DNA of 48,439 bases from Candidatus Rokuibacteriota bacterium (GTDB lineage: Bacteria > Methylomirabilota > Methylomirabilia > Rokubacteriales > CSP1-6): positions 1-48,439 of the forward strand of contig QHSR01000019.1 of assembly GCA_003221635.1 (NCBI GenBank), written 5' to 3'. Shown in pieces: positions 15,631 to 24,027 of this stretch. Each line of letters starts with the position of its first letter. The first letter of the stretch is position 1. The notes under the pieces are model-generated. The model was not told the DNA's origin. It searched no databases and saw nothing but the letters and a program-made list of their open reading frames with translations. Position numbers and translations under genes: made by a program.

Positions 15631-16695
15631 ATGAGTGCCGCGACGGTGTTCATTTTCGCCCCGGTCGATGAAGCGCGAGACAGCCACAAGCGACTCGAGG
15701 CGGAGGGGTGCGAGCTGCGCCTGGGGAAGGCCTCCTGGGACACGCCCCAAGGAAACAGCGAGCCCGAGCTGATCCGCATGGCGCAGGGCGCCCACGCGCT
15801 CATGGGGACGTCCATCCGGAACGTGCCCATCAGCCGTAAGATCATGGAGAGCTCGCCCGAGCTCCGGGTCGTCGCCAAGTACACGATCGGCGTGGACGAC
15901 GTGGACGTCGAGGCGGCGACCGACATGGGGATCCTGGTCTGCCACGGACCGACCGAATCGAACTGGGGCGGCGTCGCCGAAGGCACGATCACGGCCATGC
16001 TCACCATGCTGAAGAAGGTTCGCGAGCGCGACCGGCATCTCAAAGACCGCGGCACCTGGCGGGATCAGCAGCTCCAGGGAACCTATCTGGGCGCCCGCGC
16101 CGACGGCTACGCGGGCATCACCCTCGGCCTGATCGGTCTCGGCCGGATCGGGAGTCGCATCGCCACGCTGTTGCGGCCGTGGCGGATGAAGATCCTGGCC
16201 ACCGACCCGTACGTGCCCGAGAGCAGGTTCACGGAGCACGGCGTGACCCGGGTGGACCTGCCGACGCTGCTCCGCGAGTCGGACGTGGTGAGCCTGCACG
16301 TGGTGCTGACCCGCGAGACCCGGCACATGATCGGGGCCGAGCAGCTGGCGCTGATGAAGCGCAGGGCGATTCTCATCAACACCTCGCGCGGCCCGTGCGT
16401 GCAGGAGCCGGCGCTCATCGAGGCGCTGCTCAAGGGACAGATCGGCGGCGCCGCGCTGGACGTGTTCGAGGAGGAGCCGCTGGCGCTCGACAGCCAGCTG
16501 CGCAATCTCGGCGACACGGTCCTGCTCTCGCCCCACATGGTCTCGTCCAACGTGGGGAGCGGGCTGGGTCCGGGCATCGCGTGGGCGACCGAGTCGGTCC
16601 TGCGTGCGCTGCGCGGTGAAGTTCCCGACAACGTCTACAACAAAGAGGTGATCCCGCGCTGGGAGCGTCGCTTCGGCGGCAAGAGCGTGTGGTAA
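15631..16695 (+). CDS. D-isomer specific 2-hydroxyacid dehydrogenase
   Basis: A 354-residue NAD-dependent dehydrogenase. GLGRIG (169-174) is the Rossmann glycine motif, Arg253 lies in NTSRG, Glu282 in DVFEEEP, and His302 in LSPHM, giving the complete Arg-Glu-His catalytic set. The family reduces 2-keto acids or oxidises D-2-hydroxy acids. The start ATG 15631 follows AGGAGG (15616-15621); GTG 15628 is an alternative. The stop is just before a broken MaoC hydratase, which had probably been the next gene of the operon. The catalytic residues are intact, so this member is expected to be active; substrate unknown. Confidence 0.9.
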   Translation: MSAATVFIFAPVDEARDSHKRLEAEGCELRLGKASWDTPQGNSEPELIRMAQGAHALMGTSIRNVPISRKIMESSPELRVVAKYTIGVDDVDVEAATDMGILVCHGPTESNWGGVAEGTITAMLTMLKKVRERDRHLKDRGTWRDQQLQGTYLGARADGYAGITLGLIGLGRIGSRIATLLRPWRMKILATDPYVPESRFTEHGVTRVDLPTLLRESDVVSLHVVLTRETRHMIGAEQLALMKRRAILINTSRGPCVQEPALIEALLKGQIGGAALDVFEEEPLALDSQLRNLGDTVLLSPHMVSSNVGSGLGPGIAWATESVLRALRGEVPDNVYNKEVIPRWERRFGGKSVW

Positions 16696-16704
16696 CGGCG
16701 CTGC

Positions 16705-17057
16705 GAGGAGAGCTTTGCCCGGCGGACCGAGTTCGGGAAGTGCCTGATCAACAGCACGCTCACCCTCGCGTCGTGACCGGGATGGGTGTCGCCGACGTCA
16801 GCGAGAACGGCGTCGCGCTCGGCTGGGACGAGGTGAAGCTACCGCATCCGCTCTTCGCCGGCGACACCCTCTGTTCCGAGTCGCGCGTGTTGGACAAGCG
16901 CGAGTCCCGGTCGAACCCGCAACGGGGCATCGTCAAGGTGCGCACGCGCGGGATTCAGCAGGAGGGCAAGGTCGTCATCGATTACGTGCGGAGCGTGCTC
17001 GTGTGGAAGAAGGCCCACGCCCCCACCCGCGGCCTCTTCCCGGAGGTCAGCGAATGA
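16705..17057 (+). pseudogene. MaoC-family enoyl-CoA hydratase remnant
   Basis: Two reading frames together give a MaoC hot-dog domain. First, from 16714 in one frame, FARRTEFGKCLINSTLTLA, the hydratase segment with the Asn-Ser-Thr motif, then a stop (TGA about 16772). The continuation VVTGMGVADVSENGVALGWD to the C-terminus (VRSVLVWKK) follows in the next frame, up to 17057. So a one-base loss occurred near 16770, and the first ~50-60 residues (including the conserved Asp-His active-site segment) are also missing after the dehydrogenase stop codon at 16695. Family members hydrate enoyl-CoA esters. It is inactive as written, unless both lesions are assembly errors. Confidence 0.7.
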
Positions 17058-17093
17058 GCCCCGCGCATCACGTCGATCCGATCGCCGGGCGTT

Positions 17094-17564
17094 TCAGGAG
17101 CCGGCCAGGACCTTCTTGACGTTGTCCAGGGTCTTCACACAGGCGACGGCCGCCTCTGCGCCCTTCACCTTGAAATGCTCATGGAAAAACTTTTGGTGCG
17201 CGTCGTCGTGTTCGTGGAAATTCTGAGGGGTGAGAACGAGCGAGATGATGGGCACTTCGGTCTCGAGCTGCACCCTCATGAGGGCGTCAAGGACGGTCTG
17301 GGCCACGAACTCGTGCCGATAGATACCGCCGTTGACGACGAACCCGGCGGCGACGATGGTTGAATATGCTTCCGTTTTGGCCAGGAGCTTGGCTTGCAGT
17401 GGAATCTCGAGACTTCCGGGCACCTCGTACATGTCGATCTGATCGGCGGACACGCCGTGTCTCTCGATTTCGGCGACGAAGGAGTCGCGGCCCTCATCGA
17501 CGACCTCCCGGTGCCAGCACGCTTGAACAAACGCGATTCGCTTCGTGGTGGTGGAGCGTTCCAT
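17094..17564 (-). CDS. ribH: 6,7-dimethyl-8-ribityllumazine synthase, RibH2-like
   Basis: A 156-residue lumazine synthase: it condenses 5-amino-6-ribitylaminouracil with 3,4-dihydroxy-2-butanone 4-phosphate, the penultimate step of riboflavin synthesis. VPGSLEIPLQAKLL (48-61) and the NGGIYRHEFVAQTVLDALM region (79-97) bind substrate, and LTPQNFHEHDDAHQKFFHEH (111-130) holds the catalytic histidine segment. The IYRHEFVA and TPQNFHEHD wording is that of the RibH2 type known from rhizobia and Brucella rather than ordinary RibH. ATG 17564 is preceded by AGGAGGA; the longer upstream frame is not coding. It follows two flavin-dependent LLM oxidoreductases, consistent with local flavin supply. No other rib gene and no FMN riboswitch fold is visible nearby. 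Confidence 0.92.
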   Translation of the reverse strand: MERSTTTKRIAFVQACWHREVVDEGRDSFVAEIERHGVSADQIDMYEVPGSLEIPLQAKLLAKTEAYSTIVAAGFVVNGGIYRHEFVAQTVLDALMRVQLETEVPIISLVLTPQNFHEHDDAHQKFFHEHFKVKGAEAAVACVKTLDNVKKVLAGS

Positions 17565-17695
17565 GGTGTTCAGTCCTCCTCGCGTACGGCTACCAATCTT
17601 CCGCGGAAATAGTTCGGGCCGCAAGGACCTGCCGCCAATTCTCGGTTTCCAGCCCCACGGCCAGGTCGTTCGTCGAGATCGTTCACCGGCGAACG

Positions 17696-18754
17696 CTATG
17701 AGAGGAACGTGGGCATGACCCCGCTGGCGAAGAGCTCCAGGGTTCGCAGCGCGTCCTGGACGCTGATCCCGCCGAAGTTGATCTGCAGCGAGGGCTCGAA
17801 CTCGCCGAAGACGTCGACGTGGTACCGGAGCTGCTCGATCACTTCCTCGGGCGTCCCGATCAGCGCCTGACGCTCCTCCAGCATCGACTCGATGGTCGTC
17901 CGGGCGATGGACTCGACCAGCTTGCCGTAGCTCGCGTACTGCGGGGATTGATGGGTCGCCCACGAGCTCACGGCTTCGCTGAAGACCTCGATGTAGCGCT
18001 CGATGCGGGGCTTCGCGCCCTCGATCGCCTCCCGGTGCGTCTCGGCCACGTAGCAGTGAAGCGAGCTCTGGACCTGCTCCTTGCCCGGCGGATGCCCGGC
18101 CTCACGCCAGGCCTGGCGGTAGGCGCGGACCATATCCCGTACCTTTCCGATGCTCCCGGCGTAGGGCACGATCATCACGTGGTAGCCGCGCCGGGCCGCC
18201 CAGATGAACGACTCCACCGACGCGACCGAGGCGACCCAGATGGGCGGGTGAGGCTTCTGGAGGGGACGCGGCTTCAGGTGGACATCGCGAAACCGGTGGA
18301 ACTTGCCGTCGTAGGACACGCGGTCCTCGGTCCAGAGCCGGGTGATGATGTCGATGCCTTCCTCGAAGCGGGCGCGGCTCTCCTCCATGCTCACGCCGAA
18401 CACCTCGAACTCCTTCGGGATGAACGCGCGGCCGAAGCCCACGTCGAGGCGACCGTTGCTGATGTTGTCCAGCGCCGCCAGCTCGGCCGCGAGCTTGACG
18501 GGATGGTTGAAGGCCGGGATGACCGCGCCGGTGATCGGGCGGATCCGCTGCGTGCGCGCCGCGACGGCCGCGAGGAAGACGAGGGGATTCGGCGAGTGAC
18601 CGCCGTAGTCATAGAAGTAATGTTCGACGGTCTTGACGGAGTTGAATCCGAGCTGGTCGGCGCGCTCGGCCAGGCGCAGGGACTGGGCGAAGTACTCCGC
18701 GGTCGAATAGTCGCTCGCCCGGAACGACGGGAAGAAGTTGAGACCGAACTTCAT
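17696..18754 (-). CDS. LLM-class flavin-dependent oxidoreductase (operon, distal)
   Basis: A 352-residue luciferase-superfamily oxidoreductase or monooxygenase. It starts MKFGLNFFPSF, has VKTVEHYFYDYGGHSPNP (residues ~44-61), the AVIPAFNHPVKLAAELAALD and NGRLDVGFGRAF cofactor-binding segments, and KPRPLQKPHPPIWVA (about residue 165). The FMN or F420 pocket motifs are intact. The start ATG overlaps the gentisate-dioxygenase-like stop as ATGA, so translation is coupled. The enzyme probably acts with reduced FMN from a separate reductase, which is not encoded here. The cluster context suggests hydroxylation or N-oxidation of an aromatic or heterocyclic compound (inference). No hairpin of note follows apart from a 5-bp stem at 17680-17695. 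Confidence 0.92.
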   Translation of the reverse strand: MKFGLNFFPSFRASDYSTAEYFAQSLRLAERADQLGFNSVKTVEHYFYDYGGHSPNPLVFLAAVAARTQRIRPITGAVIPAFNHPVKLAAELAALDNISNGRLDVGFGRAFIPKEFEVFGVSMEESRARFEEGIDIITRLWTEDRVSYDGKFHRFRDVHLKPRPLQKPHPPIWVASVASVESFIWAARRGYHVMIVPYAGSIGKVRDMVRAYRQAWREAGHPPGKEQVQSSLHCYVAETHREAIEGAKPRIERYIEVFSEAVSSWATHQSPQYASYGKLVESIARTTIESMLEERQALIGTPEEVIEQLRYHVDVFGEFEPSLQINFGGISVQDALRTLELFASGVMPTFLS

Positions 18755-19827
18755 CGCGCGGGGTCCGGGGCGCGCTCCTCCCGATAGATGCCGAACGCCT
18801 CGAGGATCGGCGTGTCGGTCGAGCTGAAGAGGAACGCGGGCTCGGTGGCCGACCGGTTCTCGTGCTGCACCCACGTCCAGTGCGGAATGGCCAGGCAGTC
18901 GCCCCTCTCCCACTCGAGCTTCTGATCGCCGACGATCGTGCGGCCTCGACCCCGGACGACGTGAACGACGGCGCTCGCGTTCGTCCGGCGCGCCCGAGTC
19001 ACGCCGCCCGGCCGGAGCCGGTGGGCGTAGCAGGCGATCGTCGGCAGCACCGGGCCGCCCGTCACGGGGTTGTTGTACTCGACGATCACGCCGCCGTCGC
19101 TCGTGTCGAGCTCGGCCAGCTCGGCGAGCGCCGCCTCGGCTCGATCCCATGGGTAGATCAGGAGCGGAGAGGGGCCGTCGTGGAGGCGCGGACCGACCGG
19201 CCGGACGATGCCGGCGCCGAACCGTTTGAGGTTTCCGCCCGGAGGCCGCGACCGCGGCTGGACCTCGTCGGGGAACGGCTCCCAGAACCACTGGTTGATT
19301 CCCATGATGAAGGGCACGTCGAGGACGTCGAGCCAGATCACGGGGTGGTCGGTCTCGTTGGCGTGGTCGTGCCAGCACCACTGCGGCGTCAGGATCAGGC
19401 TCGCCGGATCCATGGAGCAGGGCTCGCCGTCGACGACCGTCGCGGCCCCGCGCCCCTCGATCATGAACCGGAGCGCCCCCGCGGTGTGGCGGTGCGCCGG
19501 CGCGATCTCGCCCGGCAAAACGCCCTGGACGGCGGCGATCAGCGTCTGCGTCGTCGCGGCGCGCTTGAGGCCGGGATTGGACATGATCAGGTTGCGCCGC
19601 TCGGCCTTGACCGGATCGACGACATCGTAGGCCTTCACCATCATCGGCCGGAGCACTTCGCGCCAGCTCCAGCGGTACGCCTGCTCGGCCGGGATCGGCG
19701 CGTCCGCTACGCCGCCCTGGAACTCCCAGCCCGGCATCAGCGCGTGGCGGTGCGCGGCCTCGCTGAACGCGAGCAGCGCTGGATCGCTACCGACCTGGGC
19801 GACGGGGCGGCTCGGACCGGTATTCAT
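18751..19827 (-). CDS. Gentisate 1,2-dioxygenase-like bicupin
   Basis: A 358-residue bicupin. The first cupin has EIAPAHRHTAGALRFMIEG with His112 and His114, then WCWHDHANETDH with His153, the ferrous iron ligands of gentisate/salicylate/1-hydroxy-2-naphthoate dioxygenases. DPASLILTPQ before it is also family-typical. The second cupin (about 250-330) keeps the fold (VVHVVRGRGRTIVG, WTWVQHEN) but fewer ligands. Such enzymes cleave the ring between the carboxyl- and hydroxyl-bearing carbons. ATG 19827 overlaps the stop of the upstream LLM gene, and its stop overlaps the next LLM gene, both as ATGA. The substrate could be gentisate, a salicylate or a related hydroxy-aryl acid. Confidence 0.88.
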   Translation of the reverse strand: MNTGPSRPVAQVGSDPALLAFSEAAHRHALMPGWEFQGGVADAPIPAEQAYRWSWREVLRPMMVKAYDVVDPVKAERRNLIMSNPGLKRAATTQTLIAAVQGVLPGEIAPAHRHTAGALRFMIEGRGAATVVDGEPCSMDPASLILTPQWCWHDHANETDHPVIWLDVLDVPFIMGINQWFWEPFPDEVQPRSRPPGGNLKRFGAGIVRPVGPRLHDGPSPLLIYPWDRAEAALAELAELDTSDGGVIVEYNNPVTGGPVLPTIACYAHRLRPGGVTRARRTNASAVVHVVRGRGRTIVGDQKLEWERGDCLAIPHWTWVQHENRSATEPAFLFSSTDTPILEAFGIYREERAPDPAR

Positions 19828-20915
19828 GACGTCCGCCCCGCGACGACGGTCTCGTGCTTCTCGGCGAAATGGGGCATCACTTCCTTGGCGAAGCGCTCCA
19901 TCGCCGCGAGCGTGTCGCGGTGGCTCAGCTCGCCGAAGTTGAAGTACAGGATGACCTCGGAGAGGCCGCCCTCCTCGCACCGCTTCAGCACCTCGATGCA
20001 GTGCTCGACGTCGCCGGTGACGATGCTCCGATCGCCCAGCTGGCTCGGCTGCATCGCCTTGAGCCGCTCGACGATGTCCACGAAGTACGCGATGTGGGGC
20101 GGAGCCGTGCTCCGGTCGCCCGGAAGCACGGGCAGGATGCTGTGAAGGTAATGCAGCAGACGCTCGCGCGCGCGATCGGCCTCGGCCGAGCTGTGGGCGA
20201 CGGCCAGGAAGTAGCTACACATGACTTTCGGGTCGGGATGGCCGGCCTCGATGGCCATGCGCTTGCTCTCGCGCGCCGCCTCCTGGACCGAGCCGAACAG
20301 CATCGCGGCGGCGAACGGCGCGAAGATCGTGTTGACCCGCAGCCGAGCCGCCAGCTCGATCGACGGCTTCGAGAAGCACGCCACGTACACCTCGGGGTGC
20401 GGCTGCTGCAGGGGCCGCGGCACCACCGTGAGCGGCTCCGGCGTCGAGTAGTACCGGCCGTGAAACTCGAACGGCGACTGCCGCCACGCCGCCATCATGT
20501 ATTCCATCTGCTCGTCGAACACGGCGCGGCTGTCGTCGAACGACGCGCCGAACGGCGTGTACTCGCCCTGGTCGTACCCGCGTCCCGCCGAGAACACGGC
20601 GCGCCCGTCGCTCAAGAGGTCCAGCAGGTTGAACTCTTCCACCATCCGCAAGGGGTGGTTGATGGGCAACACGACCGTGGCGGGCCCGAGCTTGAGCGTC
20701 CGGGTGCGGCTGGCGATGTGGGTCAGGAACATGGTCGGCGAGGGGAGCACGCCGAAGCGACCGAAGTGGTGCTCCGGGACCCAGGCGCTGTGGTACCCCA
20801 TCGCCTCGGCCTCGACACATTCCTCGACGACCTCGAGGAGGAACCGATTCGGATCGCGCCGGCCCGGACCGTAGGCCGGTGGATTGTCGGTCAGCGTGAA
20901 ATAGCCGAACTTCAT
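19824..20915 (-). CDS. LLM-class flavin-dependent oxidoreductase (operon, proximal)
   Basis: A 363-residue luciferase-superfamily enzyme, distinct from the downstream paralogue. MKFGYFTLTDNPPAYGPGRR opens strand 1; AWVPEHHFGRFGVLPSP (about residues 44-60) is the luciferase alpha-like active-site segment with the catalytic-region EHHF motif; GPATVVLPINHPLRMVEEFN and FSAGRGYDQGEYTPFG follow. EHHF plus GRGY is typical of FMN-dependent monooxygenases of the luxA-like branch. Its stop overlaps the cupin start (ATGA) and the VOC dioxygenase gene lies 9 bases upstream. The two LLM genes flank the cupin, arguing for sequential use of two flavin oxygenases in the same route. Confidence 0.92.
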   Translation of the reverse strand: MKFGYFTLTDNPPAYGPGRRDPNRFLLEVVEECVEAEAMGYHSAWVPEHHFGRFGVLPSPTMFLTHIASRTRTLKLGPATVVLPINHPLRMVEEFNLLDLLSDGRAVFSAGRGYDQGEYTPFGASFDDSRAVFDEQMEYMMAAWRQSPFEFHGRYYSTPEPLTVVPRPLQQPHPEVYVACFSKPSIELAARLRVNTIFAPFAAAMLFGSVQEAARESKRMAIEAGHPDPKVMCSYFLAVAHSSAEADRARERLLHYLHSILPVLPGDRSTAPPHIAYFVDIVERLKAMQPSQLGDRSIVTGDVEHCIEVLKRCEEGGLSEVILYFNFGELSHRDTLAAMERFAKEVMPHFAEKHETVVAGRTS

Positions 20916-20924
20916 CTCCGCCTC

Positions 20925-22145
20925 CTAGCCGAGCGGCCCCTGGAAGACCTGATCGACGTAGGTATCCGAGAGGGGCTCCAGCGTCTCTGGCCACGCCGAC
21001 GGCACGGCGCGCCGCTGGCTGGCCGGCCGCACCTTCCCATCCCAACCGACCTGCTCCATGTAGTAGTAGAGCTGGACGCAGTGGCCGTCCGGGTCCAGCG
21101 CGAACGCCGAGTAGTCGATGCCGGGATAGAGCTCCGGCGGTATCGAGTCGACGAGCGTCACCCCGTGCGATTTCAAGAAGGCGACGGCCTCGCGCAGCTG
21201 GGTATAGCTCCCGACCTCGACCCCGAAGGACATGCAGCTCGTGTGCTCGGAGAGGCCGAGCGCGCGCCGGAGCTCCTTGGGGAAGAGCCCCACGCTGTGA
21301 TGCTCCGCGCCCGCGCGCAGGAACACACAGCGCGAGCCGCGATAGGTGACCTCCTCGCTCTTCACGAAGCCGAGGTGACCACAGTAGAACGCCTCGGCGC
21401 GCGCCACGTCGGCCACGAACAGGCTCACCGGGCCGATCTTGGTGATCTTGAACGGCCGCGGCAGCAGCACCCCTTCCACCTCGTAGGTCTCGGCGAGAGA
21501 CTCCCGCGTACGGTTGCCGGAGAGGACGTCGATGCCCTTGTCGAACGCCTCGGCCACCTCGGCGATCTCGGACACCTGAGGCAGCGAGGGCTTCTCGCGA
21601 AAGCCGCGATAGTACATCTCGGTGGGCTTGCTCAGCTGGTTCCAGCCGATCTGCTCGATGCCGTAGTAGAGCTCGATGGTGTGGCCGTCGGGGTCGTACA
21701 CGTACACGTGCCAGTTGCTCCCGGGCATGTCACGTCCCACCCGCTGGATGGGGATCCCACGGTTCTGAAAGTAGGCGTGGGCGTCCATGATCTCCTTGAG
21801 GCTGCCGCACTGCCAGGTGATCTGGTTGACCGTCACCTCGGGCGCGAACTTCCGATCCGGCCGGTGGTCCAGCACCCGCTTGTTGAAGAGCACGAACGCG
21901 TGGTGGTCCGTTCCGTAGCGCATGAAGTAGCCGCGCGTGTCGCCGAGGTCGGCGCCCTTGGGCGCCCACGGCATCTTGCCGAAGTCCAGGATGTCCGAGT
22001 GCTTGAAGCCGAGCAGCCCCCCGTAGAAGTCGCGCGACTGGTCCATCTTGACCGCGTTGAAGCCGAAGTGGCCCAGCCGCCGGATCTTGAAGGGTCGCGG
22101 TAGGAGCACGCCACCGACGTTGTAGCGATCACCGTTCGACGCCAT
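20925..22145 (-). CDS. Tandem VOC-domain extradiol dioxygenase-like protein
   Basis: A 406-residue protein with two similar halves, each starting VLLPRPFKI (residues 14-22 and 227-235). Each half has a VOC module: LGHFGFNAVKMDQSRDFY then HVYVYDPDGHTIELYY in the first; GPVSLFVADVARAEAFY then SAFALDPDGHCVQLYYY in the second. The His/Glu ligand pattern of type-I extradiol (catechol 2,3-dioxygenase-like) enzymes is recognisable: His in GHFGF and the Glu in ELYYG, plus HHAF. Internal duplication of ~210 residues is obvious. The gene begins ATG 22145 behind GGAGGGA. It most likely cleaves a diol or modifies the product of the flavin oxygenases; exact chemistry unknown. Confidence 0.85.
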   Translation of the reverse strand: MASNGDRYNVGGVLLPRPFKIRRLGHFGFNAVKMDQSRDFYGGLLGFKHSDILDFGKMPWAPKGADLGDTRGYFMRYGTDHHAFVLFNKRVLDHRPDRKFAPEVTVNQITWQCGSLKEIMDAHAYFQNRGIPIQRVGRDMPGSNWHVYVYDPDGHTIELYYGIEQIGWNQLSKPTEMYYRGFREKPSLPQVSEIAEVAEAFDKGIDVLSGNRTRESLAETYEVEGVLLPRPFKITKIGPVSLFVADVARAEAFYCGHLGFVKSEEVTYRGSRCVFLRAGAEHHSVGLFPKELRRALGLSEHTSCMSFGVEVGSYTQLREAVAFLKSHGVTLVDSIPPELYPGIDYSAFALDPDGHCVQLYYYMEQVGWDGKVRPASQRRAVPSAWPETLEPLSDTYVDQVFQGPLG

Positions 22146-22182
22146 CGTTCGCTCCCTCCTCGAGTGCGAGTGTCCGATCGTC

Positions 22183-23151
22183 CTACGACGCCAGGGCCCT
22201 GAACAGGGCCAGGCGTCTCATCCGCGGAGACTTCAGCAGCCCCTCCGGGATCACCAGGGCCACCGCCAGCAAGGTAAGCCCGAAGAAGAGCATAGACGGA
22301 ACCGGCAGCCGCAGGTAGTGGAAGAAAACGGTCTCGACGATCCGGATGATCGCGGTGCCGAAGACCGGCCCGAGGACGGTGCCGGTGCCGCCCATGAGCG
22401 CCATCAGAGCTGGCAGGAGGCTTCGTTCCACCCCCAGGGCGATATTCGGATCGATGAACCCGGAATTCAGGGCGAAGAGCACGCCGGCCGCCGCGCTGGG
22501 AAGGCTGCTGAGCACGATGGCGATGCTCTTGTACTTCATGAGGCTGAGCCCGATCGCCTGAGCCGCGCCCTCGTCCTCCTTGATGCAGCGGAAGGCCAGG
22601 CCCAGGGTACTCCGGGACAGGTAACAGTTGAGGGCCACCGATACGATCGCCACGACGAGCGCCAGATAGTAGGCCACGAACGTGCTCATGAAGAACGCCG
22701 GGGGCACGTAGAGGCCGTAGGATCCACCCGTCAGCGGCCCGAGGTTCAGCGCGAGCACCTGGAGGAGAAAGATCAGGATCAGGGTCCCGATGGCGAAGTA
22801 GAGACCCTTGAGTCGAAAGAGAGGGAATGCCATCACGGCCGCGAAGAGCGCGGCGGCGGCGAGCGCGGACACGGTGATGACCACGTGCGTGAGCGCGCCC
22901 AACTGCTGAACGCTCGGGATATTCAGCAGCATGGTGGCCACGTACGCCCCGAGTCCGAAAAAGGCACCCTGACCCAGGTTGATGTGGCCGAGAAAGCCAT
23001 CCAGCACGTCGTAATTCGCCGTCAGGATCAGCCACACGAAGCTCAGGAACATCACCACGAGCCAGGTCGACGAGAGGAAGAGCGGGAGCGCGCCCAGCGC
23101 CGCGATGACGCCTGCCGCGGCGGTGGTGGCGCGCGCGCGCGTCGGTCTCAA
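22183..23151 (-). CDS. livM: Branched-chain amino acid-type ABC permease LivM
   Basis: A 322-residue inner-membrane permease with about nine hydrophobic segments. Hallmarks include GHINLGQGAFFGLGAYVATM (residues ~53-72), the cytoplasmic EAA-like loop GLAFRCIKEDEGAAQAIGLS, and SGFIDPNIALGVERSLLPAL with MALMGGTGTVLGPVFG. The start is TTG 23151, overlapping the livH stop as TTGA, with GGAAAGGG inside livH as ribosome site. Reading the frame further upstream produces Arg-rich nonsense from the livH region. Together with LivH, G, F and the LivK-type binding protein it forms a HAAT-family importer; in catabolic operons such importers often carry aromatic or other organic acids. Confidence 0.93.
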   Translation of the reverse strand: MRPTRARATTAAAGVIAALGALPLFLSSTWLVVMFLSFVWLILTANYDVLDGFLGHINLGQGAFFGLGAYVATMLLNIPSVQQLGALTHVVITVSALAAAALFAAVMAFPLFRLKGLYFAIGTLILIFLLQVLALNLGPLTGGSYGLYVPPAFFMSTFVAYYLALVVAIVSVALNCYLSRSTLGLAFRCIKEDEGAAQAIGLSLMKYKSIAIVLSSLPSAAAGVLFALNSGFIDPNIALGVERSLLPALMALMGGTGTVLGPVFGTAIIRIVETVFFHYLRLPVPSMLFFGLTLLAVALVIPEGLLKSPRMRRLALFRALAS

Positions 23152-24009
23152 TAGACGCCCTTTCCGAACAAGCCGGTGGGCTTGAACGAGAGAACCAGGA
23201 ACAGCATGGTCAGGCTCACGGCCGGCGCCCAGACCGTGCCGAGGAGCTGACTCGTGATGACCTCCGCGAGGCCCAGCACGGTCCCCGCCACGAGGGTGGC
23301 CGGCAAATTTCCCACGCCCGCCAGGATCACGACCGTGAACGCCTTGAGGGTCAGCGGCAGTCCTTCGTAGGGATTCAGGGGCTATGGCCGTGGCGACGAT
23401 GGCCAGCGTGAACAGGATCATCGAGAGCCGGTAGGGATTGAGCCCGATCACGACAAACCCGTCGAAGTTCTGGGCCATCGCGCGTGCCCCCTTGCCCAGG
23501 AACGTCTTGTGGAGGAAGAGGTGAAAGCCCGAGACCATCAGGAGGACGAACGCGAGGATGACGAGCCGGCTCCCCGAGAGCGAGACCCCGCCCAGGGTCA
23601 GGGGGAACATCGCGAGGGACGACGAGAAGACGGGATAGGGATCGACGAAGGTGACCCACGAATATCCGAGCGCGCTCTCCATCGAGAGGCCCAACCCGAA
23701 CGTCGCCATGATGCTACCCGTCAGCAGCAGGTGAACGCTTCGCCCCAGCAGGGAGCGCACGATGCCCCACTCGAACAGCAGGGCGAAACCGAAGAAGAGC
23801 ACCGTGAGGATCAGCAGTGCCAGCGCCGGATGGAGGTTGAGACGCTGGGAGAGGATCACGAAGAAGGCGCCGCCCCAGACGAAGAAGACCCCGTGGGCGA
23901 CGTTCAGCACGCGGGTCGTGCTGATGGTCAGGGACATGGCGAACGCGAGCAGGGCGTAGATACCACCCAGGGACAACCCGCTGACGATCAACTCCAGCAC
24001 GCGCGCCAT
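23148..24009 (-). pseudogene. livH: Branched-chain amino acid-type ABC permease LivH with one-base frameshift
   Basis: The first ~210 residues are a normal LivH: GGIYALLAFAMSLTISTTRV (16-35), VLNVAHGVFFVWGGAFF, and GKGARAMAQNFDGFVVIGLN. After IVATAIA the frame turns Arg-rich, and the true continuation, NPYEGLPLTLKAFTVVILAG then VGNLPATLVAGTVLGLAEVI, is in the -1/+1 neighbouring frame to the stop at 23148. The shift maps to a run of four G (23378-23381, CCCC on the coding strand). The span is 862 bases, one more than a multiple of three, so removing one base restores a 286-residue protein. Probably a homopolymer consensus error; if real, the importer would lack a subunit. Confidence 0.85.
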
Positions 24010-24027
24010 GATCCGAGCGAGCGCCCG

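Noticed and set aside
17564-17695. FMN riboswitch before the lumazine synthase gene
   Set aside because: The conserved RFN element sequence and its multi-stem layout are not present in the 130-base gap.
19854-22103. 749-residue plus-strand open frame opposite the LLM, cupin and VOC genes
   Set aside because: Strand-opposite frames stay open in GC-rich genes; its composition is His/Arg/Glu-rich with no signal or domain pattern.
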